Shown: positions 53,502-60,961 of the stretch, piece by piece
Layout of the letters: the number at the start of each line of letters is the position of its first letter
Numbering within the stretch: position 1 is the stretch's first letter
NCBI GenBank assembly: GCA_964423865.1
Contig: CAYRGN010000014.1
Coordinates: 14,627-78,626, forward strand
Direction of reading: 5' to 3'
Source of the DNA: Leadbetterella sp964423865
GTDB lineage: Bacteria > Bacteroidota > Bacteroidia > Cytophagales > Spirosomataceae
Length of the DNA: 64,000 bases
The notes under the pieces: generated by a model
The model's database searches: none
Told to the model about the DNA's origin: nothing
What the model saw: the letters and a program-made list of their open reading frames with translations, nothing else
Position numbers and translations under genes: made by a program

Positions 53502-53536
53502 AGCTGATAGCTCATAGCTGATAGCTGACAGCTAAA
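53502..53536 (+). repeat. Heptad array in the leader of the SDR gene
   Basis: AGCTGAT, AGCTCAT, AGCTGAT, AGCTGAC, AGCTAAA in strict 7-nt register, then 9 nt (ATTATAAAG) and the ATG at 53546. Confidence 0.9.
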
Positions 53537-53545
53537 ATTATAAAG

Positions 53546-54313
53546 ATGAAAGAAAATAACGCTGTTTTCTCCCTTGAAAATCAAGTAGCACTCATCACCG
53601 GTGGTGCTGCCGGAATAGGACTTGAAATAGCCCGCTGCCTGATCGCTTCGGGGGCTACGGTGGTGATCACCGGGCGTACGGAAACAAGACTACAGCAGGC
53701 AGCGGCAGAACTGGGGGAAAAGGCCCACTACATCGTTAACGACATTACCGAACTGGACACCCTTGAACCCCTGGTTGCCGACGTAGAATCCCGGTTCGGG
53801 CCTATAGATATCCTGGTCAACAACGCCGGCATCAACCAGAAAAAAACCGCCCTTGAGGTAAGCGACGAAGAATTTAACCGCATCATTGAAACCAACCTCA
53901 GCGCCGTATTTTCCCTGACGCGAGTAGTAGCCCGCCGGATGGTAGAAAGGCAACGCGGTTCCATTATCATGGTCTCCTCCATGGCGGCGTATTACGGTAT
54001 AGATCGGGTAGTGGCCTATGCAGCATCCAAGGCGGGAGTAGAAGGCATGGTCAAAGTACTGGCCTCTGACCTGTCGCAATTCAATGTGCGGGTAAATGCC
54101 GTGGCGCCGGGCTTTATTGAGACCAACATGATGAAAACCGCTTTCGGCTCAGACCCCGACCGGATGAACCGCGCCCTCAGCCGAACGCCCATGGGAAAAT
54201 TCGGTAAGCCTGAAGATGTGGGCTGGTCCGTAGTGTTTTTATGTTCCGAAGCCGCCGCCTACATTACCGGTGTCTCCCTGCGTGTAGACGGAGGCAACGC
54301 TATTGGATTTTGA
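53546..54313 (+). CDS. Short-chain dehydrogenase, probable fructuronate (mannonate) oxidoreductase
   Basis: 255 aa cytoplasmic classical SDR. Cofactor motif ITGGAAGIGLEIA, NNAGINQ, catalytic Ser in VSSMAAYYG and YAASK (Tyr, Lys). C-terminal VAPGFIETNM and ITGVSLRVDGG. Its place beside uxuA and two alpha-glucuronidases suggests it reduces fructuronate to mannonate, replacing the unrelated UxuB. Several SDRs fill that role in other bacteria, but sequence alone cannot exclude a gluconate 5-dehydrogenase-like activity. Confidence 0.85.
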   Translation: MKENNAVFSLENQVALITGGAAGIGLEIARCLIASGATVVITGRTETRLQQAAAELGEKAHYIVNDITELDTLEPLVADVESRFGPIDILVNNAGINQKKTALEVSDEEFNRIIETNLSAVFSLTRVVARRMVERQRGSIIMVSSMAAYYGIDRVVAYAASKAGVEGMVKVLASDLSQFNVRVNAVAPGFIETNMMKTAFGSDPDRMNRALSRTPMGKFGKPEDVGWSVVFLCSEAAAYITGVSLRVDGGNAIGF

Positions 54314-54316
54314 GGG

Positions 54317-54456
54317 TTGACAGCTATCAGCAGTCAGCTATCAGCCGGGTGGCGCACCACTATCAGCAGTCGGATCAAGGTATACCAACCGCCTCCGGAA
54401 AATAAAAAGCTGAAAGCTCATAGCTCAAGGCTGAAAGCTAATGGCTAATAGCTAAA
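54317..54456. repeat. Inverted heptad array with palindromic core before GH115
   Basis: Left arm, 3 nt after the SDR stop: GACAGC, TATCAGC, AGTCAGC, TATCAGC. Core: CGGGTGGCGCACCACTATCAG and about 40 nt of unique sequence. Right arm (54408-54456): AGCTGAA, AGCTCAT, AGCTCAA, GGCTGAA, AGCTAAT, GGCTAAT, AGCTAAA. The arms are reverse complements. A 10-nt gap leads to the GH115 ATG. Confidence 0.92.
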
Positions 54457-54466
54457 CTTTATACAG

Positions 54467-56977
54467 ATGAAGAGACTATCAATTATTGCTTTTATTACCT
54501 GCTCCTGGCTTCATCTCCAGGCGCAGCTTCTTTCGGATAAACCCACCTCATTTGACCTGAGCAAAGCGGTGATTTTTGTGGACACGAACGACTTCACCGT
54601 AGTAAAAAAAGCAGCAGAACTGCTTAGGGAAGACATCGAAAAAGTAACGGGTAAAAAAGTGGCGGTAGTGCACCATCCCGTTTCCGGAAAAATGATTGTA
54701 ATCGGCTCCGCAGAAAAGTCGCCTATAATTCAGGAGATGGTTCGTACCCGACAGATTCCGCCGCTTTCCGGATGGGAAGAATACCGGCTGAAAGCATCGG
54801 GAGACCACCTTATCATCGCCGGAAGCGACCGCCGGGGTACGGCGTTCGGTGTTTTCGAAGTGTCGCGCCAGATCGGTGTGTCGCCCTGGTACTGGTGGGC
54901 AGACGTTCCGGTCAAAGAAAAGAAAAAACTCTATTTGAACCCTGACATCGACGTTTCCGATGCTCCAAAAGTAAAATACAGGGGAATCTTTATCAACGAC
55001 GAAGCCCCCGCCCTCAGCGGCTGGAGCCGGGAAAAGTTCGGGGGATTCAACCACCGGTTTTATTCCCATGTGTTTGAACTCATGCTCCGCCTCAAAGCCA
55101 ATTACCTCTGGCCCGCCATGTGGGGAAGCGCTTTTTACGACGATGATCCGGAAAACATCCGCACCGCAGACGATTACGCCATCGTAATCGGCACCAGCCA
55201 CCATGAACCCATGAACCGGGCGCATGACGAGTGGAGAAGGTACGGCAAAGGCCCCTGGAATTATGAAAAAAACCAAGACCCTCTCCACGACTTCTGGAGA
55301 GCCGGTTTTGAAAGGGCCTGGAACGAAAAAATAACCACAGTAGGCATGCGGGGCGACGGCGATGAACCCATGACCCGGGAAACTGCAACCGGCCTCCTGG
55401 AAAAGATTGTCAGCGACCAGCGCCGCATCATAGAAGACGTCAGCGGAAAACCGGCTTCCGAATCTCCCCAGCTCTGGGCCTTGTACAAGGAAGTCCAGGA
55501 ATACTACGACAAAGGCATGCGGGTGCCAGACGACATTACCCTGCTGCTGTGCGACGACAACTGGGGCAATATCCGTAAATTGCCGCTTCCTGATGCCCCC
55601 CCAAGAAAAGGAGGCTACGGCATTTATTACCATTTCGATTACGTGGGCGGCCCCCGAAACCACAAGTGGATCAATACTACCCAGATCAGCCGGGTGTGGG
55701 AACAAATGAACCTGGCTTACCGCCACGGCGTAAAAGATATCTGGATTGTGAACGTAGGCGATATTAAACCCATGGAGTTCCCCATTTCATTTTGGTGCGA
55801 CTTCGCCTGGAACCCCGACAGGATGGACCCCGAAGACATACCGAAATATACCGAAGACTGGGCTTCGGACCAGTTCGGGAAAGAACAAGCAAAAGAAATA
55901 GCGGAAATCCTGACCGACTATACGCGATACAACAGCCGGAGAAAACCCGAGCTCCTAGACGCCCACACCTACAGCCTCCAGCATTACCGGGAGTTTGAAC
56001 GGGTTACACAGGAATACCACGTCCTCCTGCAAAAAGCAGAAGCCGTACAAACGAAACTTCCCGAAAAATACCGGGACGCCTGGTTTCAGCTGGGGCTCCA
56101 CCCCGTCAAAGCCATGGCCAATCTCTATGCCTTGTATTACCACGTAGCCCGCAACAAAAGAGCCTTTGAACGAAAGGAAAATACGACCAACGCCTATGCG
56201 GAGGCTGCGCGAAAAGCCTTTGAAAACGATTCCCTCATTACGCTGGAATACCACCGCCTGAATAAGGGAAAATGGAATCACATGATGAGCCAGACCCATA
56301 TCGGGTATACCTCCTGGCAGCAGCCGGAAACGAACATCATGCCGGCCGTGTACCTCCTGAACGAAGCCGGTGTGCAGGAGACGGCCGAAGCACAAACCGT
56401 TCCCCGGGTGGCGAAAATTCCTGAAAACATAAACGAAAATACCTTCTTTCAACAAGACGGATATGTGTCTATCCTCTCGCCTGATTTTTCCAGGGCCATA
56501 CATTCCAACGGCATCGCATGGAAAATTTTGCCCGGCTTAGGAAAATTTGGCGATGCAGTCACCACCTTCCCGGTTACCGCCGGTGAACAAACTCCGGGAG
56601 ACGCCGCTCCACGACTGGAATATGACTTTTACACCTATAGCGAAGGGGAGGTGGAAATCACAGCTTATTTTTCTCCTTCCCTGAATTTTCATTTCACGGA
56701 AGAAGGACTGCAATACGCCGTCTCGATAGATGATGAAACTCCACAAATCATCAGTCTGAACCGGGAAGATAAAGACAGTATCAGTGGGATCTGGAATACC
56801 TGGGTGGCCGAAGGGGTGATCAGGAAAACCAGCAAACATACGGTAATGAAGCCTGGCAAACATACCCTCAAATACTGGATGGTCAATAGCGGTGTGGTGT
56901 TGCAGAAGCTCGTAGCCGATTTCGGAGGCGCGCAGCCGAGCTACCTCGGCCCGCCTGAAACATTATATAAAAAGTAA
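54467..56977 (+). CDS. GH115 xylan alpha-1,2-glucuronidase
   Basis: 836 aa with signal peptide (CSWLHLQAQ). GH115 enzymes remove (methyl)glucuronate from internal as well as terminal xylose units, which complements GH67. Family blocks: GSDRRGTAFGVFEVSRQIGVSPWYWWADVPV, MLRLKANYLWPAMWGSAFYDDDPEN, GMRGDGDEPMT, DDNWGNIRKLP, YYHFDYVGGPRNHKWINTTQISRVWEQM. The C-terminal ~170 residues are a beta-sandwich. Length is in the usual 830-980 range. Probably periplasmic or surface. Confidence 0.95.
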   Translation: MKRLSIIAFITCSWLHLQAQLLSDKPTSFDLSKAVIFVDTNDFTVVKKAAELLREDIEKVTGKKVAVVHHPVSGKMIVIGSAEKSPIIQEMVRTRQIPPLSGWEEYRLKASGDHLIIAGSDRRGTAFGVFEVSRQIGVSPWYWWADVPVKEKKKLYLNPDIDVSDAPKVKYRGIFINDEAPALSGWSREKFGGFNHRFYSHVFELMLRLKANYLWPAMWGSAFYDDDPENIRTADDYAIVIGTSHHEPMNRAHDEWRRYGKGPWNYEKNQDPLHDFWRAGFERAWNEKITTVGMRGDGDEPMTRETATGLLEKIVSDQRRIIEDVSGKPASESPQLWALYKEVQEYYDKGMRVPDDITLLLCDDNWGNIRKLPLPDAPPRKGGYGIYYHFDYVGGPRNHKWINTTQISRVWEQMNLAYRHGVKDIWIVNVGDIKPMEFPISFWCDFAWNPDRMDPEDIPKYTEDWASDQFGKEQAKEIAEILTDYTRYNSRRKPELLDAHTYSLQHYREFERVTQEYHVLLQKAEAVQTKLPEKYRDAWFQLGLHPVKAMANLYALYYHVARNKRAFERKENTTNAYAEAARKAFENDSLITLEYHRLNKGKWNHMMSQTHIGYTSWQQPETNIMPAVYLLNEAGVQETAEAQTVPRVAKIPENINENTFFQQDGYVSILSPDFSRAIHSNGIAWKILPGLGKFGDAVTTFPVTAGEQTPGDAAPRLEYDFYTYSEGEVEITAYFSPSLNFHFTEEGLQYAVSIDDETPQIISLNREDKDSISGIWNTWVAEGVIRKTSKHTVMKPGKHTLKYWMVNSGVVLQKLVADFGGAQPSYLGPPETLYKK

Positions 56978-56993
56978 CTATATAGCCATGAGC

Positions 56994-57129
56994 TATCAGC
57001 AGTCAGCTATCAGCCTGGTGGCGAACCACTTTCAGAAATTCGGCACACCAAGCGAAACGTCGCCCGGAGGTACGCCTCCCGCCGCCGATGAATAAGCTGA
57101 AAGCTGACTGCTGAAAGCTAAAAGCTAAA
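56994..57129. repeat. Inverted heptad array with palindromic core before the second GH10
   Basis: Left arm: TATCAGC, AGTCAGC, TATCAGC (56994-57014). Core: CTGGTGGCGAACCACTTTCAG, GGCACACCAAGCG and GGAGGTACGCCTCC. Right arm (57095-57129): AGCTGAA, AGCTGAC, TGCTGAA, AGCTAAA, AGCTAAA. A 9-nt gap leads to the ATG at 57139. The core is related to those at 54342 and 26071. Confidence 0.92.
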
Positions 57130-57138
57130 ATTATACAT

Positions 57139-58260
57139 ATGAAAAAAATAACGCATTATCTCGGCTCCCTGAGCATCGCCTTCTTCATGACAGGATGCGC
57201 CGGCGGACAAAGTCCCCAGACGGAAGAGTCTTCCTTAAAAGAGACCTACCAAAACGACTTCGCTATCGGAACGGCCTTAAGCGCCGACCAGATCGAAGGT
57301 AAAGACCCCAAGGCCGACTCCCTCACCCGGCATCAGTTCCATGTACTTACGGCAGAGAACAGCATGAAAAGCATGTTTTTGCAACCGGAATGGGGAAAGT
57401 TTGATTTTGCTCAGGCCGACAAGCTCGTAGAGTATGCCGGGCAAAACGACATGTCGGTGATAGGCCATACCCTCATCTGGCACAGCCAGCTGCCTTCCTA
57501 CGTACAAAATATGCAAGATAAAGATTCCCTGAAAACTTTCTTCACCTCCCACATTCAGACTGTTGCGGCCCGCTATGACCGCAAGATCCAGGGCTGGGAT
57601 GTAGTGAATGAAGCCCTGAACGAAGACGGCACCATGCGAAATACGGTTTTCCACCGCCTCCTGGGCGACGATTATGTGACCGAAGCTTTTCGCCTTGCAC
57701 AAAAGGCCGCGCCCAACACCGAATTGTACTACAACGATTACAATATTGAACAGCCGGATAAAAGAGCGGGTACGATACGCCTGATTCAGAAAATACAGGA
57801 TGCGGGGGTGAGAATAGACGGCGTGGGAATACAGGGGCACTGGCATGCAGGCAAGGTACCTCTGAAAGAGATCGAAGACAGCATACTGGAATATGCCGCC
57901 CTTGGAATCCGGGTCATGTTCACCGAACTCGACCTCGAAGTGCTGCCACGGAATTTTACGGGAGCGGAAATCAGCGCCCAAATGAACTATTCTGGTGATC
58001 CCTCCCTGAATCCTTATGTAAGCGGCCTGCCCGACAGCGTGCAGAATCAGTTGGCAAGCGACTACGAAGCCCTCTTTAAGTTGTTCCTGAAACATAAAGA
58101 CAAAGTGTCAAGGGTTACTTTCTGGGGAGTGAATGACGGACAAAGCTGGCTGAACGACTGGCCTCTGCCCGGCAGAACCAATTACCCTCTGCTCTTTGAC
58201 CGGAAATACCAACCTAAACCGGCCTATTACAAAGTAATTGAACTCAAAAAAGAAGATTAA
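57139..58260 (+). CDS. GH10 endo-xylanase (single domain)
   Basis: 373 aa. Lipobox FMTGC makes it a lipoprotein. An uninterrupted GH10 barrel: FAIGTALSADQI, TAENSMKSMFLQPEWGKFDFAQADKL, IGHTLIWHSQLPSYV, acid/base Glu158 in WDVVNEA, GVGIQGHWHA, nucleophile Glu263 in FTELDLEV, and VTFWGVNDGQSWLNDWP. Without binding modules it is suited to cutting shorter oligomers after import, while the first GH10 works on polymeric xylan. The symporter gene starts 6 nt downstream. Confidence 0.95.
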   Translation: MKKITHYLGSLSIAFFMTGCAGGQSPQTEESSLKETYQNDFAIGTALSADQIEGKDPKADSLTRHQFHVLTAENSMKSMFLQPEWGKFDFAQADKLVEYAGQNDMSVIGHTLIWHSQLPSYVQNMQDKDSLKTFFTSHIQTVAARYDRKIQGWDVVNEALNEDGTMRNTVFHRLLGDDYVTEAFRLAQKAAPNTELYYNDYNIEQPDKRAGTIRLIQKIQDAGVRIDGVGIQGHWHAGKVPLKEIEDSILEYAALGIRVMFTELDLEVLPRNFTGAEISAQMNYSGDPSLNPYVSGLPDSVQNQLASDYEALFKLFLKHKDKVSRVTFWGVNDGQSWLNDWPLPGRTNYPLLFDRKYQPKPAYYKVIELKKED

Positions 58261-58266
58261 CTTTGT

Positions 58267-59700
58267 ATGGCGGCCATGGCTGACAACACAAAGCTCAAAA
58301 CTATTCTCATGAAACTCTCCGTATCCGAAAAAATAGGCTACAGCCTGGGCGACTTATCCGCCAACCTGGTCTTCCAAACCCTGATGACCTACCTCGCTTA
58401 TTTCTATACCGATGTATACGGCCTGGCTCCCGAAGTAGCCACACCCGTGATCTTTACGGTGGGTATGGTAGCGGCCTTTGTCTTTAATCCTGTAATCGGG
58501 GCCCTGGCAGACCGCACCCATACCCGCTGGGGAAAGTTCAGGCCCTGGATTCTTTTCACCGCCCTGCCTTTAAGCCTGGCGGCCCTCATGGCTTTTACCA
58601 CCCCCGATTTTGACGACAAAGGGAAAGTCATCTATGCCGTCATTACCTATGCTTTACTTCTGTTTCTGTACGCCGCCAATAACCTCCCCTATGCGGCGCT
58701 GAGCGGGGTAATTACCGGCGACATGGGCGAGCGGAACAGCCTTTCTTCCTATCGCTTCGTAGCCGTAATGGTGGCCCAGTTTTCGGTACAGTCCCTCATG
58801 TATCCCCTGATCGAATACCTGGGCCACGGCGACAAAGCAGCGGGTTTCTCGAAAGTCATGATCTACCTGGCGGCCATTGGCGCCGTGCTGATGCTCATCA
58901 CTTTTTTTACCACCAAAGAACGTATTGTTCCTCCGAAAGAACAACACTCCAGCCTCGCACAAGACCTGAAAGACCTGACCCGAAACCGCCCCTGGTTCAT
59001 CATGCTGACGGCCACGGTACTGGTCTTTGTCACCCTGGCCATGAAAGGCGGAACCTACCTGTACTATTTTGAAAATTATGTCAGTAAAGAGGCCCTTTCG
59101 GCCTTTTTGAGCAATTTCAATTTCAAAAATGTGGAAAACTCCGCTGCTACCGGCTTTAGTATCTTCAATGGCCTGGGCATCATTTTCATGATCATCGGAA
59201 TAACGACTTCAAAGAAATTTGCTGACAAATACGGAAAAAGAGACACCTTCATGGCATCGCTCTTTCTCTCTACCCTGCCCATCCTGACCTTCTATGTGTT
59301 TCCGCCCCAAGCGGTCACTACCATCTTCCTGGCTCAGGTAGTGCACGGCTTCTTTTACGGCATTTCCACGCCGATTCTCTGGGCCATGATTGCCGATGTG
59401 GCCGATTACAGCGAATGGAAAAATAACCGCCGGGCGACAGCCATTATATTTTCCGCTATGATGGTGGGCTTAAAGGCAGGGCTTACGCTGGGACAGTCGT
59501 TTATTACCGGTATCCTGGATTATTTTCATTATATTCCCAATGCCGTTCAAAGCGCAGAAACCGTCAATGGCATTAAATTGACCGTGAGTATCCTGGCGGC
59601 TATCCCTTTTCTTCTGGCGGTGGGGCTGCTGTTTTTTTATGAGATCGACAAAAAAATGGAAGTCAAAATAGAACACGAATTAAAATCCCGACGTTTGTAG
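58267..59700 (+). CDS. GPH-family sugar:cation symporter
   Basis: 477 aa inner-membrane transporter with about twelve helices. SVSEKIGYSLGDLSANLVFQTLMTYLAYFYTDVYG and GALADRTHTRWGKFRPWILFTALP are signatures of glycoside-pentoside-hexuronide symporters (XylP/XynB/MelB-like). Starts at 58267 or at MADNT (58276). It is 6 nt from the GH10 gene. Expected to bring xylo-oligosaccharides or uronate into the cytoplasm, where GH43, the SDR and UxuA act. Confidence 0.93.
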   Translation: MAAMADNTKLKTILMKLSVSEKIGYSLGDLSANLVFQTLMTYLAYFYTDVYGLAPEVATPVIFTVGMVAAFVFNPVIGALADRTHTRWGKFRPWILFTALPLSLAALMAFTTPDFDDKGKVIYAVITYALLLFLYAANNLPYAALSGVITGDMGERNSLSSYRFVAVMVAQFSVQSLMYPLIEYLGHGDKAAGFSKVMIYLAAIGAVLMLITFFTTKERIVPPKEQHSSLAQDLKDLTRNRPWFIMLTATVLVFVTLAMKGGTYLYYFENYVSKEALSAFLSNFNFKNVENSAATGFSIFNGLGIIFMIIGITTSKKFADKYGKRDTFMASLFLSTLPILTFYVFPPQAVTTIFLAQVVHGFFYGISTPILWAMIADVADYSEWKNNRRATAIIFSAMMVGLKAGLTLGQSFITGILDYFHYIPNAVQSAETVNGIKLTVSILAAIPFLLAVGLLFFYEIDKKMEVKIEHELKSRRL

Positions 59701-59764
59701 GGGCGTTGCGTGCAACGCTCCCACCGGTCAAAAACACCATTAACCATTGACCATTAACAATTAA
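59701..59764. repeat. Stem-loop and ATTAACC-type heptads before GH43
   Basis: Immediately after the symporter stop, GCGTTG-CGTG-CAACGC forms a hairpin (59703-59718). Heptads CCATTAA, CCATTGA, CCATTAA, CAATTAA (59737-59764) follow, ending 5 nt before the ATG at 59770. Confidence 0.85.
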
Positions 59765-59769
59765 AAGAG

Positions 59770-60813
59770 ATGCCCGAAGACAACATCGACCATATTAATT
59801 TCGACAACCTCAACCAAAAGGCCATCTCCCCGCCTTTGGTGAAACACCTGTACACCGCCGATCCCTCGGCCCACGTTTTCAACGGCCGGATTTACATCTA
59901 TCCTTCTCACGATGTAGACGGAGGCGAAGCCTTTGATGACCTGGGCAGCCATTTCTGCATGGAAGATTATCATGTTTTCTCTATGGATCGCCCGGGTGGA
60001 GAAGTAACAGACCACGGCCTGGCACTTCATGTGAACGACGTGCCTTGGGCCGAAAAACAGATGTGGGCGCCAGACGCCGCCGAAAAAGACGGAAAATATT
60101 ACCTGTTTTTTCCTGCAAAAGATTACGAAGGAATTTTCAGAATTGGAGTAGCCGTCGGAGACTCACCTGCCGGGCCTTTCGTGCCGCAGCCCGAAGCCAT
60201 TAAAGGCAGTTTTTCCATAGATCCTGCCGTTTTTAAAGACGATGACGGCAGTTATTACCTCTATACGGGTGGGATTTGGGGCGGGCAGTTGCAACGCTGG
60301 CGAACCGGTTCATTTAATTCTACTGAACCGGAAAGTCCCCTGGCCCACCTGCCCGAAAATGATGAACCGGCCCTATGCCCTAAAATAGGTAAACTGAACG
60401 ACGATCTCCTGGAGTTCGCTGAAGGTGTTCGTGATGTTCTCATTCTGGACGAAGGCGGGAATCCCATTACCCAGGGCGATACCGACCGCAGATTCTTTGA
60501 GGCACCCTGGGTTCATAAATATAAAGGAAAATATTATTTCTCCTACTCTACCGGCGATTCCCATTATATCTGTTATGCGACGGGCGACAGTCCGTACGGC
60601 CCTTTCACCTACGCTGGTCGAATTTTGGAACCTGTGGTCGGCTGGACCTCCCACCATTCCATTGCCGAATTTGAAGGAAAGTGGTATCTTTTCTATCACG
60701 ACAGCAGCCTGAGCGAGGGGGTAACTCACCTGCGCTGCATCAAGATGGCAGAAATAGAATACGATGAAAACGGGTTTATAAAAACTCTTGAGCCTTATGG
60801 CTTGGACGAATGA
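59770..60813 (+). CDS. GH43 beta-xylosidase/alpha-L-arabinofuranosidase
   Basis: 347 aa, no signal peptide, so cytoplasmic. Five-bladed propeller motifs: DPSAHVFNGRIYIYPSHD (catalytic-base Asp region), KQMWAPDAAEKDGKYYLFFPA, FSIDPAVFKDDDGSYYLYTGG, and RRFFEAPWVHKYKGKYYFSYST (catalytic Glu). It resembles the GH43_1 type. Specificity (xylosidase or arabinofuranosidase) cannot be told from sequence alone. The cytoplasmic location beside a symporter means it cleaves imported short oligomers. Confidence 0.92.
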   Translation: MPEDNIDHINFDNLNQKAISPPLVKHLYTADPSAHVFNGRIYIYPSHDVDGGEAFDDLGSHFCMEDYHVFSMDRPGGEVTDHGLALHVNDVPWAEKQMWAPDAAEKDGKYYLFFPAKDYEGIFRIGVAVGDSPAGPFVPQPEAIKGSFSIDPAVFKDDDGSYYLYTGGIWGGQLQRWRTGSFNSTEPESPLAHLPENDEPALCPKIGKLNDDLLEFAEGVRDVLILDEGGNPITQGDTDRRFFEAPWVHKYKGKYYFSYSTGDSHYICYATGDSPYGPFTYAGRILEPVVGWTSHHSIAEFEGKWYLFYHDSSLSEGVTHLRCIKMAEIEYDENGFIKTLEPYGLDE

Positions 60814-60861
60814 AATTTGGAGTTACATAAAGGGAGTTAAGAAGGTATGGTTAAGGGATAC

Positions 60862-60931
60862 GGTTCTCGACTCCGCTCGAACTGACACAAGAAACGGTAA
60901 AAGTGTCAGTTCGAGCAGAGTCGAGAACCAT
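60862..60931. repeat. Inverted repeat of the GGTTCTCGACTGCGC family
   Basis: GGTTCTCGACTCCGCTCGAA...TGACAC and GTGTCAGTTCGAGCAGAGTC...GAGAACC are near-perfect reverse complements in the GH43-esterase spacer. Same family as 32971-33073 in the starch locus. Confidence 0.88.
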
Positions 60932-60961
60932 AAAGTTTGCAATACAAAGACTTTTATACAC

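Noticed and set aside
54548..55726. 392-codon minus-strand frame
   Set aside because: Antisense to GH115. No start context or homology that I recognise.
60788..60961. N-terminal extension of the SASA esterase
   Set aside because: It reads through the GH43 stop region and the inverted repeat. A clear signal peptide begins at 60962.
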